NCBI GenBank assembly: GCA_025450765.1
Contig: JANWLS010000063.1
Location: 1 to 39,625, forward strand
Origin: Vicinamibacterales bacterium
GTDB taxonomy: Bacteria > Acidobacteriota > Vicinamibacteria > Vicinamibacterales > CAVVIG01
Length of the DNA: 39,625 nt
Reading direction: 5' to 3'
In this document: piece by piece, positions 16,899-24,704 of the stretch
Layout of the letters: each line of letters opens with the position of its first letter
Numbering within the stretch: position 1 is the stretch's first letter
Made by a program: the position numbers and the translations under genes
Notes under the pieces: generated by a model
Databases searched by the model: none
Seen by the model: only the letters and a program-made list of their open reading frames with translations
What the model was told of the DNA's origin: nothing

Positions 16899-17111
16899 AT
16901 GGGTGGTGCGGTATTCAAGCTGCTTGGATTCACCACGCTGGTCTGCGGCTGCGTGGTGGGCCGGTACCGGGAGGTGCCGACCAGCCGCGAAGTGATGTAC
17001 GTGGAAGAAAAAGGGGTGACGTGCGGCAGCCACTGGCACCGCCGCAACCACACGGTCGCGCCGGATCACCTCGCGAGCGCACCAGGGGATGGCGTCGCCC
17101 GCGCGTCCTAG
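16899..17111 (+). CDS. Small hypothetical Cys/His-containing protein
   Basis: The 70-residue frame begins at ATG 16899, seven bases after a run of eight G (16884-16891) that could serve as ribosome-binding site. A short hydrophobic segment (VFKLLGFTTLVCGCVVG) is followed by YREVPTSREVMYVEEK and a GVTCGSHWHRRNHTV segment with Cys and three His, suggestive of a metal site. Third codon positions are almost all G or C from codon 11 on, as in a real gene. A hairpin (16850-16871) lies upstream. It faces the VWFA gene. No known family; it may be a membrane-anchored or secreted small protein. Confidence 0.45.
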   Translation: MGGAVFKLLGFTTLVCGCVVGRYREVPTSREVMYVEEKGVTCGSHWHRRNHTVAPDHLASAPGDGVARAS

Positions 17112-17137
17112 CGCAGGACGCGGCGTGAAAAACTTGC

Positions 17138-18415
17138 CTAGCGGCCGCCTTTCCGGGTGGACACCGGAGCCGGGGCCGGCGGCAGCACATACGTCTTGCG
17201 CGACCACACCGTCACGCCCGGACGATCGATCTTCACGCTGATCGACCGCTCCCGCTTCCGGGGATCCGGATTCTTCGAGTAGTACCCCAGCACGTAGTAG
17301 TCGCTCGTCTCCGCGTCAATCTTCTTCAAGGCCTTGTCGAAGTCGTTCTGGTTGACCACGGCGATGCCGCCGGTGAGGTCCGCCAGCACGCGCAGGCTGT
17401 CCTGCGACTTGCGCAGATAGTCGCTCCACTCCGACGGGTCCACCTGCTCGTCGATGTCGTTGAAGCCGGCGAGCCCTCGCGGATCGATCGTATAGAAGGT
17501 GGCGTTGGCGCGATTGGCCGACTGTGTCAGCTCCGAGAGCTCGCCCGCCAGATCCGAATCGGCGAACACCTGCCCCTGATACATGCTCTGGTCGCTGGGA
17601 TCCTGCGTCGCCGTGTCGTACCGGCTGTCGAAATACGAGCTGCTTTGCTGCCGCGACTGGGCGAAGGGATTGAAGTCGTACCCGTCGCTCACATAGATGA
17701 TGGCCTTGCGCCGGTTCTGCACCTTCGAAATGCTCTTGAGCAGGTCGTTGACCGTCGAAAAGGCGACGTGCGCGCGATAGCGCACTTCCGACGGGCCGTC
17801 CTGGTCCACCGGACCATTGATGATGTCGTCCGGCTTCAGGCCGTTCCCCTGGATCTTCTTGATGGCCGATTCGAGCTCCGCGCGGTTGTAGGTGAGCTGG
17901 ACCGCGATCGACGAAGGCCCGGTCGAGACGATGGCGAACTCGTCGCCGGGATGAATCAGATCCTTCTCGATCTTCTCGAAGAGGTTCCGGATCCGGCCGG
18001 TGTTCTGGAAGTCCAGGTGCAGGTCGTCGACGAAGAGGATGAAGATCCGGCCGGCGACGTCGCCCGCGGGCCGCGTGGTCGGCAGGATGATGCCTTCCTG
18101 CTGTGGCGGCGCTTCGGTCTGCACCAGGTTGTAGGTGCGGCCGCCGTGCACCATCACGAGCGAGGCGATGTCCTGCTTGACGCCGTCTTCATCGACGGTG
18201 AAATCGTTCTTCGTGAGGTCCGGAACGAACTGTCCCTTGCCGTCGCGGACGATCACGTCGGTCGTCACCAGGTTGACGGTGACACTGAAATTCGGCGTCG
18301 GTCCGGTGGGGGCGGGAGCTTGCGGAGGCGCGGGCGGTGCCTGCGCCGCTAGAGCAGTCGCCATCGCACCAGCGGCCAGCGCAGCCGTGCAGAAAGCGCG
18401 TATTTTCAACGCCAT
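17138..18415 (-). CDS. VWFA-related acidobacterial protein, secreted
   Basis: The 425-residue protein matches the acidobacterial VWFA-related family. ATG 18415 gives a signal peptide (MALKIRAFCTAALAAGAMATALA) and a Pro/Ala linker, then the family N-terminal segment with VNLVTTDVIVRDGKGQFV and LTKNDFTVDEDG, a von Willebrand A-like fold (IFILFVDDLHLDF; GDEFAIVSTG; AIIYVSDGYDFNPF) and a C-terminal beta-rich segment (YYVLGYYSKNPD). The canonical MIDAS DxSxS is replaced by VDDLHLD, so metal binding is doubtful. Function of the family is unknown; export and adhesion or scaffolding are guesses. Its -10 element lies seven bases before the ATG. Confidence 0.88.
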   Translation of the reverse strand: MALKIRAFCTAALAAGAMATALAAQAPPAPPQAPAPTGPTPNFSVTVNLVTTDVIVRDGKGQFVPDLTKNDFTVDEDGVKQDIASLVMVHGGRTYNLVQTEAPPQQEGIILPTTRPAGDVAGRIFILFVDDLHLDFQNTGRIRNLFEKIEKDLIHPGDEFAIVSTGPSSIAVQLTYNRAELESAIKKIQGNGLKPDDIINGPVDQDGPSEVRYRAHVAFSTVNDLLKSISKVQNRRKAIIYVSDGYDFNPFAQSRQQSSSYFDSRYDTATQDPSDQSMYQGQVFADSDLAGELSELTQSANRANATFYTIDPRGLAGFNDIDEQVDPSEWSDYLRKSQDSLRVLADLTGGIAVVNQNDFDKALKKIDAETSDYYVLGYYSKNPDPRKRERSISVKIDRPGVTVWSRKTYVLPPAPAPVSTRKGGR

Positions 18416-18422
18416 AGGCCCA

Positions 18423-18428
18423 AGTATA
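18423..18428 (-). promoter_or_regulatory. -10 element of the VWFA gene
   Basis: TATACT on the minus strand ends seven bases before the ATG at 18415. The -35 region is not convincing. There is no Shine-Dalgarno sequence, so a leaderless transcript is likely. The element lies just past the stop of the upstream gene. Confidence 0.4.
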
Positions 18429-18437
18429 ACAGGAAGG

Positions 18438-19283
18438 TTAATCGTCCGACTCTGGAGAATCGTCGTCCGCCGGTGCGTCCGTCGGGGCGCCCGTTTGACC
18501 GTCCGCCTGTGCGTCCGCAGGGCGCCGCCGGCCACGCCGGCCGCCCCGCCGGGATCGGCGTCGGCGTCCCAGGCTGCGGCGGAACGTCTCGGCCACGATT
18601 TCGTACTGCTCGAGCGCCTGCCGCGCTTCGTCGAGCGTGACCCACGCGTCCGGATTCAGCCGCTCGGCTTCGCGGCGCAGGTCGTCGAGCCGCGCCGGCT
18701 CGCTGCCGCGCTCGGTGATCCGCGCGAGCAGTTCCGCATGGAGCGTGCGCAGTCGAGCCAGGCCCTCCACCCCGACCAATTCCTCGGCCGGAACCGGCCG
18801 CGCCGACTCGGGCACGAACGGAGGCTCGGCCAGATTGGCGTCGGCGATTTCCGCGAGACCGTCGGCCTGCCCGATATCGGCGGCGTCGGCGAGGAGGCTC
18901 TCAGCCGCGTCGGGCTGGCGCTCGAAGGAAGGCTCTTCCGGTGCGCGTGGCTGAACCGCTTCGCGGACCGCGAGCGGCCGTTCGGCGCGTGTGGGTGGTG
19001 ATGGCAGGGGGCGCTGACGCCGTGCCGGACGCGTGGGCGGTTCGCTCGGGGCGGGCGGCCGGCTGTCGAGAATGCGCGTCCAGTCGAACGCCAGATCCGG
19101 ATTGTGGTGTTCGATGGCGCGGATCGCGTCTTCGTCGATCGGCACCCGCCCGACTTTCACGTTCGGCGGCGTCCGGAACCAATACAGGAGACGCGATTCC
19201 TTCTTGCCGCGGCGGCGCGACGCCTGCACGATACAGGTGTGCTCGTAACCCCGCCGGTCGCGGGTGAACCGGATGTTGGGCAC
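18438..19283 (-). CDS. Hypothetical protein with RG-rich basic segment and acidic tail
   Basis: The 281-residue product is not from a family I can name. Residues 1-75 look folded (RFTRDRRGYEHTCIVQ; RLLYWFRTPPNVKVGR; AIRAIEHHNPDLAFDWTRIL). Residues 75-160 are Pro/Ala/Glu-rich and probably disordered. Residues 165-235 are helical (two LR/EAL-rich helices). The end is a basic stretch (RRRRSRRGGRRGRRR) followed by an acidic tail (PADDDSPESDD). The start is GTG 19283, three bases after the stop of the next gene upstream, so the two form one unit. Basic and RG-rich tails point to nucleic-acid contact. Confidence 0.6.
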   Translation of the reverse strand: MPNIRFTRDRRGYEHTCIVQASRRRGKKESRLLYWFRTPPNVKVGRVPIDEDAIRAIEHHNPDLAFDWTRILDSRPPAPSEPPTRPARRQRPLPSPPTRAERPLAVREAVQPRAPEEPSFERQPDAAESLLADAADIGQADGLAEIADANLAEPPFVPESARPVPAEELVGVEGLARLRTLHAELLARITERGSEPARLDDLRREAERLNPDAWVTLDEARQALEQYEIVAETFRRSLGRRRRSRRGGRRGRRRPADAQADGQTGAPTDAPADDDSPESDD

Positions 19284-19286
19284 CGC

Positions 19287-19928
19287 TTACTTCCGCTTCT
19301 GGACGCGCGACGTCTTGCCGGCGCTCGAGGCTGGTCGCTTGCGCGCCGCCTTGGCTGGCGCCTTCGATCGGGTCGGTCGGGCGGCCGCCGCGCGTGTCGT
19401 CCTCGCTGCCGACTGCCGGCGCCGCGCACCGGCGGCGGGCGTCGGCGTCGACGGCCGCGCCGGCCGTTTCGGCGCTTCAGCCGCGGCGGCTCGGCGTTCC
19501 GGACGCGCGCGCTGGGCCAGCGTGAACCGAATCTGATCGCCGATTACGTGGTAGGTCCACAACTCCGAGGTCGCGATGTGGTACTCGGTGAGCAGGCGCC
19601 GCGCCGGGTCGAGCGCGCCTGCTGGGACATACAGGTGAAAATCGGCGCGAAGCGCCGCCATCGGCCTCCACTGGCTGAGCGCTTCGAGATGGTTCACCGA
19701 CTCGCTGCTCTCCACTTCAGCCACGATCTGGAGCCGATGGCCACGGTCGGTCGCCGTCATCACCAGGTCCGGGTAAATCGCGGAGGGTTCGGTCCCGACA
19801 GCGGCCGTCCGTTCCGCTCCGACATTGATGCCGACTTCGTAACGACGCCGGTATCGCGTCTGAAGCAGCCTGATTACACGGTCGTGCTCGAGCTGCTCGC
19901 GAACCGGTCTCACCAGGACTGGGCTCAC
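19287..19928 (-). CDS. Putative PD-(D/E)XK-like protein with histone-like tail
   Basis: The 213-residue protein starts at GTG 19928. Residues about 1-130 resemble a restriction-endonuclease-like fold: IYPDLVMT (the PD), then HRLQIVAEVESSESV with E-V-E in place of (D/E)XK, followed by a helix (HLEALSQW). Substitution of the final Lys by Glu may abolish catalysis. Residues 135-213 are a long Ala/Arg/Lys/Pro-rich tail (TRAAAARPTRSKAPAKAARK) like histone H1 or HU-type C-termini, expected to coat DNA. It is upstream of and likely co-transcribed with the RG-tailed gene at 18438-19283. The fold is suggested only from motif spacing. Confidence 0.55.
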   Translation of the reverse strand: MSPVLVRPVREQLEHDRVIRLLQTRYRRRYEVGINVGAERTAAVGTEPSAIYPDLVMTATDRGHRLQIVAEVESSESVNHLEALSQWRPMAALRADFHLYVPAGALDPARRLLTEYHIATSELWTYHVIGDQIRFTLAQRARPERRAAAAEAPKRPARPSTPTPAAGARRRQSAARTTRAAAARPTRSKAPAKAARKRPASSAGKTSRVQKRK

Positions 19929-20023
19929 ACAGCCTCCACGGCTAAGAAGGGGGCGACGGCGATCAAACCCGGAAGTCTAGCACGATTTTCCGTGAAAACT
20001 TGCCGAAACCGTCGCTCGAAGCC

Positions 20024-20052
20024 TTGACGAACATCCGACGCGCTCGCACAAT
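20024..20052 (+). promoter_or_regulatory. Sigma70-type promoter of the receiver-hem operon
   Basis: TTGACG (20024-20029) and CACAAT (20047-20052) are 17 bases apart. The -10 ends six bases before the GTG at 20059, so transcription should begin at or next to the start codon. No Shine-Dalgarno sequence is present. Of the promoters read by eye in this window this has the best -35. Confidence 0.55.
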
Positions 20053-20058
20053 AGCGCA

Positions 20059-20466
20059 GTGACCGCCACCTCGTCAGAACAGCCTTCGCCTCGGACTATT
20101 CTCATCGTAGATGATGATCCCGGCGTGACCGAAACGTTTCAGCGCATGCTCGCTATGGAAGGGTATCGGGTGTTGACCGCCCTGACCGCAGCGGCAGGCC
20201 TGAAAACGGCCGAAACAGCGCGTCCTCACGCCATTATTCTCGATCTTCGCATGCCATTGGCCGACGGACTGCAATTCCTCCGGATGCTCCGCGCCAAGCC
20301 TGGCCAGACCGCCACCCCGGTGGCCATCGTCACCGGCGACTATTTCCTGGACGATGCGGTGTCGTCGGAAATCAGGTCCCTGGGGGCGGAGGTCCGGTTC
20401 AAGCCGCTCTGGCTCGACGATCTCGTCAATCTGGCCCGCAAGCTGCTTTTGAAAGCGGCGCACTGA
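20059..20466 (+). CDS. Single-domain response regulator
   Basis: The 135-residue receiver domain has no output domain. It has the acidic pocket D18-D19-D20, phospho-acceptor D62 (IILDLRMP), T92 and K115 (RFKP). The start is GTG 20059 with a promoter placed for a leaderless message. Its TGA overlaps the apparent CTG start of hemE, so this receiver is the first gene of a haem-synthesis operon. No histidine kinase is nearby. It may signal by protein contact, or act as a phosphate sink; a link to haem supply is inference from position. Confidence 0.9.
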   Translation: MTATSSEQPSPRTILIVDDDPGVTETFQRMLAMEGYRVLTALTAAAGLKTAETARPHAIILDLRMPLADGLQFLRMLRAKPGQTATPVAIVTGDYFLDDAVSSEIRSLGAEVRFKPLWLDDLVNLARKLLLKAAH

Positions 20467-21491
20467 CCGATCGGTTTCTCCGCGCCTGCCGGCGGGAGCC
20501 GGTAGACGTCACCCCGGTCTGGTTCATGCGCCAGGCCGGCCGGTATATGGCCGAGTACCGGGTGTTGCGCGAGCACCACTCCCTGCTCGACATCTGCCGG
20601 ACGCCTGAACTGGCCACCGAGGTGACGCTCCAGCCGGTGCGGCGGCTGAACGTGGACGCCGCCATCCTCTTTTCCGATCTGCTGCTGCCCCTCGACCCGA
20701 TGGGCATCCGGTTCGACTTCGTCCGCGGCGAAGGGCCGGCCATCGAGAACCCGCTGCGAACCGAAGACGACCTGGCGCGCATCCGGGACTTCGAGCCGCG
20801 CGAGGCGCTCGGGCATGTGCTCGAGACGATCCAGCAGGTGCAGCAGACGCTGAACGGGCGGGTGCCGCTCATCGGCTTTGCCGGCGCGCCGTTCACGCTG
20901 GCGTCGTACGCGATCGAGGGCGGCCACTCGGCGAACTTCGCTCATACGAAGTCGTTGATGTACGGGCATCCGCAGGCGTGGCACCGCTTCGCCGACCGGG
21001 TGGCGGGCCTCATCGCGGACTACCTGCAGGCCCAAATCGAAGCCGGCGTGCAGGCGGTCCAGGTGTTCGACTCCTGGGTCGGGACGCTCAACGCGGCCGA
21101 CTACCGGGAGTTCGTCCAGCCGCACTCACGGCGGATCTTCGACGCGCTGAAGGATTCCGGCGTGCCGACGATCCACTTCGGAACCGGCACCGGCGAGCTG
21201 CTGCACGAGATGCGCGAGGCGGGCGGCGATGTGATCGGCGCCGATTGGCGCATTCCCCTGGACGAAGCCTGGGAGCGGATCGGGCTCGATCGGGCGATCC
21301 AGGGAAACCTCGATCCGACGCTGCTGCTCGGCCCTCCCGATCGCTTCCTGGCGGGCGCCGACGCCGTGCTGGCAAAAGCGGGTGGCCGGCCAGGCCACAT
21401 CTTCAATCTTGGCCACGGCATCCTGCCGATGACGCCGGTCGATCACGTGCAGCTGCTCGTGCGCTATGTCCACCAGTATCCGCTCAACTGA
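20463..21491 (+). CDS. hemE: Uroporphyrinogen decarboxylase
   Basis: Removes four carboxylates from uroporphyrinogen III to make coproporphyrinogen III. The first ATG in frame (20526) would begin at MRQAGRY, in the middle of the conserved substrate-binding segment. The family N-terminus TDRFLRACRREPVDVTPVWF is encoded immediately upstream, and the only plausible initiator there is CTG 20463, whose last two bases plus the next base are the receiver gene's TGA stop. That gives 342 residues, close to the usual 350. Further motifs are GFAGAPFTLASY and FDSWVG. The gene's end overlaps hemH by 26 bases. Confidence 0.93.
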   Translation: MTDRFLRACRREPVDVTPVWFMRQAGRYMAEYRVLREHHSLLDICRTPELATEVTLQPVRRLNVDAAILFSDLLLPLDPMGIRFDFVRGEGPAIENPLRTEDDLARIRDFEPREALGHVLETIQQVQQTLNGRVPLIGFAGAPFTLASYAIEGGHSANFAHTKSLMYGHPQAWHRFADRVAGLIADYLQAQIEAGVQAVQVFDSWVGTLNAADYREFVQPHSRRIFDALKDSGVPTIHFGTGTGELLHEMREAGGDVIGADWRIPLDEAWERIGLDRAIQGNLDPTLLLGPPDRFLAGADAVLAKAGGRPGHIFNLGHGILPMTPVDHVQLLVRYVHQYPLN

Positions 21492-22404
21492 TGACGATCG
21501 CTCGTCGAGCCGGACGGTGGTGCTGCTGATGGCGCACGGCACGCCGGACGCCCTCGACGAGATGGAGGCGTATCTCACACGCGTGCGCGGCGGGCGGACA
21601 CCGTCGCCCGAGCTCGTCGTGGAGATGCGGCACAACTACACAGCGGTTGGCGGACGGTCGCCGCTCACCGACATCAGCCGCGCGCACGTGGCGAGCCTGC
21701 AGGTGCGACTCGGATCGCAGGCCGAGGTGCGGCTCGGGATGCGGACCTGGCATCCGTTCATCGCCGAGGCGCTCAGCGACATCCGTGCGGAGAACACCAA
21801 CCGCGTGATCGGGATCCCGCTCGCGCCGCAATATTCGACCTTCAGCGTGCAGAAATACGTCGACGCGGCGACCGCCGCGCTGCCGGCCGGACTCCCCTTC
21901 ACCTGCGTCCGCTCGTACCACGATCACCCGCTGCTCGTGATGGCCTTCGCGCAGCGGCTCGCCGAGGCCCGGGTGCGACTCACGCCGGCGGAGCTGGAGA
22001 GCGAGGACGTGATCTTCACGGCGCACAGCATTCCGGCGCGCGCCGCCGAGGCGGGCGATCCGTATGCGGATGAAGTGGCGGCGACCGCGCGGCGGGTGGC
22101 GGCCGAAGTGGGAGTGACGGGCTATCACCTCGCGTATCAAAGCGCCGGCCGGACGCCGGAGCCGTGGCTCGGCCCGGACCTCGCCTCGGTGATCCGCGAT
22201 CGCGCCGCCGCCGGCGTGAAGCGATTGCTCGTCGCGCCGATCGGGTTCGTGTCCGATCACGTCGAAATCCTGTTCGATCTCGACGTGCAGGCCGCCGGCC
22301 AGGCGCAGGCGCTCGGCGTCGCCTTGCGGCGCACCGAGTCGCTGAACACCCTCCCCTGCTTCATCGATCTGCTGCAGGCGCTCGTCGAGTCGCAGGCGTC
22401 CTGA
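21466..22404 (+). CDS. hemH: Ferrochelatase
   Basis: Inserts ferrous iron into the porphyrin macrocycle. The 312-residue protein has VVLLMAHGTPD, RHNYTAVGGRSPLTDI, PLAPQYSTFS, the catalytic His in FTAHSIP and the acidic GFVSDHVEILFDLD segment; length is typical of the soluble bacterial form. ATG 21466 lies inside hemE; a GTG near 21514 is an alternative start. The next gene, a protoporphyrinogen oxidase, begins two bases after the stop. With a protoporphyrinogen oxidase present, the protoporphyrin-dependent route is the simpler reading, but the coproporphyrin-dependent route uses the same two families. Confidence 0.93.
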   Translation: MSTSIRSTDDDRSSSRTVVLLMAHGTPDALDEMEAYLTRVRGGRTPSPELVVEMRHNYTAVGGRSPLTDISRAHVASLQVRLGSQAEVRLGMRTWHPFIAEALSDIRAENTNRVIGIPLAPQYSTFSVQKYVDAATAALPAGLPFTCVRSYHDHPLLVMAFAQRLAEARVRLTPAELESEDVIFTAHSIPARAAEAGDPYADEVAATARRVAAEVGVTGYHLAYQSAGRTPEPWLGPDLASVIRDRAAAGVKRLLVAPIGFVSDHVEILFDLDVQAAGQAQALGVALRRTESLNTLPCFIDLLQALVESQAS

Positions 22405-22406
22405 GG

Positions 22407-23777
22407 ATGACTGGTCCCGACGCGGCCCCGCTCGACGTGGCGATTGTCGGCGCCGGCATCGCCGGGCTGGCGGCCGCCTTCGATCTCTGTCGCGCCGGCC
22501 GCCGCGTCGCCGTGCTCGAGGCAGGCCTGCGACCGGGCGGCGTCATTCTCACCGAGCGATCGAACGGCTTCATCATCGACGCCGGCCCCGACAGCCTCCT
22601 CGTGCAGAAGCCGGCCGCGCTGGACCTCTGCCGCGATCTCGGCCTGACCGATCGCCTGATTCCGACCGTCCCGCCGCGGCTCGCGTTCATCCTGCGCGGC
22701 GGGCACCTCCATCCCCTGCCGGAAGGCTCCGTGCTCGGCGTCCCGACGAAGCTGTGGCCGATGGCGCGCACGTCGCTCTTCACCTGGCGCGGCAAGCTGC
22801 GCATGGCCGCCGACTTCCTGATGCCGCGGCGCACGATCACGCGCGACGAGTCGGTGGGATCGTTCATCGGGCGCCACTTCGGCCGCGAAGCGGTCGACTA
22901 CCTGGCCGAACCGCTGCTGGCCGGGATTCATGCGGGCGACGTCGATCGGCTCTCCGTGCGGGCGCTCTTTCCGCGGCTCGTCAGCGCCGAAGCGAACTCG
23001 GGCAGCCTCATTCGCGAGTTTCGCGGAGCGCCGCGCCCGGGGCGGGAGGGCGCCTTCCGATCGTTCCCGGACGGCATCGGCGAATTGATCACGGCGCTCG
23101 TCGACGCGCTCCCCTCCAACACGATTCAGTTCGGCCGCCGCGTCGTCGCGATCGAGGGCAGCGGGCCGTTCACGCTGCGCACGGCGGCCGGCGAGCGGTG
23201 GACCGCGGCGCGCGTGCTCCTCGCCTCGCCCGCCTGGGCCACGGCGGACCTGCTCGCACCGCGGGACGCCGACCTGGCCGCCCGGTGCCGCGAGATCGAG
23301 TACGCCTCCACGGCCACCGTCGTGCTCGCCTACCGGGCTGATGCCCTGGCGCAGCCGCTGCGCGGCTCGGGCTTCGTGGCGCCGCGCGTCGAGCACGTCG
23401 ATCTGCTGGCGGGGACCTGGGTCTCTTCGAAGTGGCGGGGCCGCGCACCTGACGCTCACATCCTGCTGCGCGGCTTCGTCGGCGGCGCTCGCGACCCGCA
23501 CGCGCTCGACGCCGACGATCAGCACATCGTGGAGCGCGTGGCCGACTTCTTCCGGGGGCTGCTGGCGCTGCGCGCGGATCCGACCTTCACGCGGCTCTAC
23601 CGCTGGCCGCGGGCGACGGCGCAATACGACGTGGGGCATCTCGATCGCGTCGCGGCGATCGATCGCGCGCTCGAGCGGCTCCCTGGCATCTGGATCACCG
23701 GCAGCGGCTTTCGCGGCATCGGGATCCCGGACTGTGTCGCCGATGCCCGCCGGGTGGCAGAGAAGATACTCGCGTAG
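22407..23777 (+). CDS. hemY: Protoporphyrinogen/coproporphyrinogen oxidase (HemY type)
   Basis: FAD-dependent oxidase giving the aromatic porphyrin. The 456-residue protein starts at ATG 22407 with GAGG just upstream. The dinucleotide-binding motif is VAIVGAGIAGLAAAFDL, followed by the flavin amine-oxidase pattern (GGVILTERSNGFIIDAGPDS), a central AGIHAGDVDRLSV segment and the C-terminal ITGSGFRGIGIPDCVADAR flavin contact. An apparently longer frame from 22164 runs inside hemH and is not coding. hemE-hemH-hemY is a common operon order. Sequence alone does not settle whether the substrate is coproporphyrinogen or protoporphyrinogen. Confidence 0.92.
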   Translation: MTGPDAAPLDVAIVGAGIAGLAAAFDLCRAGRRVAVLEAGLRPGGVILTERSNGFIIDAGPDSLLVQKPAALDLCRDLGLTDRLIPTVPPRLAFILRGGHLHPLPEGSVLGVPTKLWPMARTSLFTWRGKLRMAADFLMPRRTITRDESVGSFIGRHFGREAVDYLAEPLLAGIHAGDVDRLSVRALFPRLVSAEANSGSLIREFRGAPRPGREGAFRSFPDGIGELITALVDALPSNTIQFGRRVVAIEGSGPFTLRTAAGERWTAARVLLASPAWATADLLAPRDADLAARCREIEYASTATVVLAYRADALAQPLRGSGFVAPRVEHVDLLAGTWVSSKWRGRAPDAHILLRGFVGGARDPHALDADDQHIVERVADFFRGLLALRADPTFTRLYRWPRATAQYDVGHLDRVAAIDRALERLPGIWITGSGFRGIGIPDCVADARRVAEKILA

Positions 23778-23795
23778 TAACATTCATCCTTCATC

Positions 23796-24704
23796 ATGCG
23801 TCCTGTTCACATCATCGGTGTTCCTCTCGATCTGGGCGGCGGCCGCCGCGGCGTCGACATGGGCCCATCCGCCCTGCGGATTGCCGGCCTCCGCGATGCG
23901 CTGACGGCGCTTGGATATTCGGTCGTCGACAAAGGCGATCTGCCGGCGCCGATCCCTGAAACGCAGCAGCCGCGCGACGAGCGGAAGAAGTACGTCAGGG
24001 ATATCGCGAAGGTCTGTCAGCGGCTCTACCAGACGTCGCTGGCGGCGTTCGACGAAGGCGCCATGCCGCTCGTGGTGGGCGGCGATCACAGCCTCGCGGC
24101 CGGCTCGGTCGCGGCGTCATCCGAGTTCGCACGACGGCAGAACAAGCCGCTCGGCCTCATCTGGGTGGATGCGCACGGCGACATGAACACACCGGCCACG
24201 ACGACGAGCGGCAACGTGCACGGCATGCCGCTCGCCGCGATTCTCGGGCATGAGCCCTCGGAGCTGTCGAAGATCGGCGGCACCTCGCCGAAGATCCTCC
24301 CCGAGCACACCGTGCTCGTCGGCATCCGCAACCTCGACGACAGCGAGAAGAAAGAGGTGCTCTCCGCCGGCGTGCACGTCTTCACGATGAAGGATGTCGA
24401 TCGGCTCGGCATCGCCGTCGTGGTCGAGCGGGCCATCAACCTCGCCTCGCAAGGGACGGCCGGCATTCATGTGTCGTTCGACGTCGATGTCTGCGATCCG
24501 CTGATCGCGCCGGGCGTCGGCACGCCGGTCAAGGGCGGCCTCGACTATCGCGAGGCGCACATGGTGATGGAGATGATCGCGGATTCGGGGCTGCTGCTCG
24601 CGCTCGACCTCGTGGAGGTCAACCCGATCCTCGACGTGAAGAACACGACGGCCGTGCTCGCGGCGGAGCTCGCGACGTCGGCGCTGGGGAAGAAAATTCT
24701 CTAG
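23796..24704 (+). CDS. rocF: Arginase
   Basis: Manganese hydrolase of arginine to ornithine and urea. The 302-residue protein has the arginase N-terminus (IIGVPLDLGGGRRGVDMGP) and metal ligands H98 (GGDHS), D125-H127-D129 (DAHGDMN) and D229/D231 (SFDVDVCDP), with the S-G-N-V-H-G-M-P substrate loop. Agmatinase and formiminoglutamase share the fold, but the RRGVDMGP and NVHGMP segments favour arginase. It follows hemY after 18 bases, although its role in arginine catabolism is separate from haem. Its TAG shares the CTAG palindrome with the stop codon of the convergent receiver gene. Confidence 0.93.
   Translation: MRPVHIIGVPLDLGGGRRGVDMGPSALRIAGLRDALTALGYSVVDKGDLPAPIPETQQPRDERKKYVRDIAKVCQRLYQTSLAAFDEGAMPLVVGGDHSLAAGSVAASSEFARRQNKPLGLIWVDAHGDMNTPATTTSGNVHGMPLAAILGHEPSELSKIGGTSPKILPEHTVLVGIRNLDDSEKKEVLSAGVHVFTMKDVDRLGIAVVVERAINLASQGTAGIHVSFDVDVCDPLIAPGVGTPVKGGLDYREAHMVMEMIADSGLLLALDLVEVNPILDVKNTTAVLAAELATSALGKKIL

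Noticed and set aside
16791-17207. A 138-codon minus-strand frame opposite the small Cys/His gene
   Set aside because: It spans the ends of other features, has a low-complexity basic translation, and gives worse codon bias than the plus-strand frame.
22164-22406. An N-terminal extension of the protoporphyrinogen oxidase
   Set aside because: The extension lies inside hemH in another frame and translates to Arg-rich sequence; the flavin-binding N-terminus starts at 22407.
23796-24704. Agmatinase or formiminoglutamase instead of arginase
   Set aside because: The same fold and metal ligands occur, but the GGRRGVDMGP and NVHGMP segments are characteristic of arginase.
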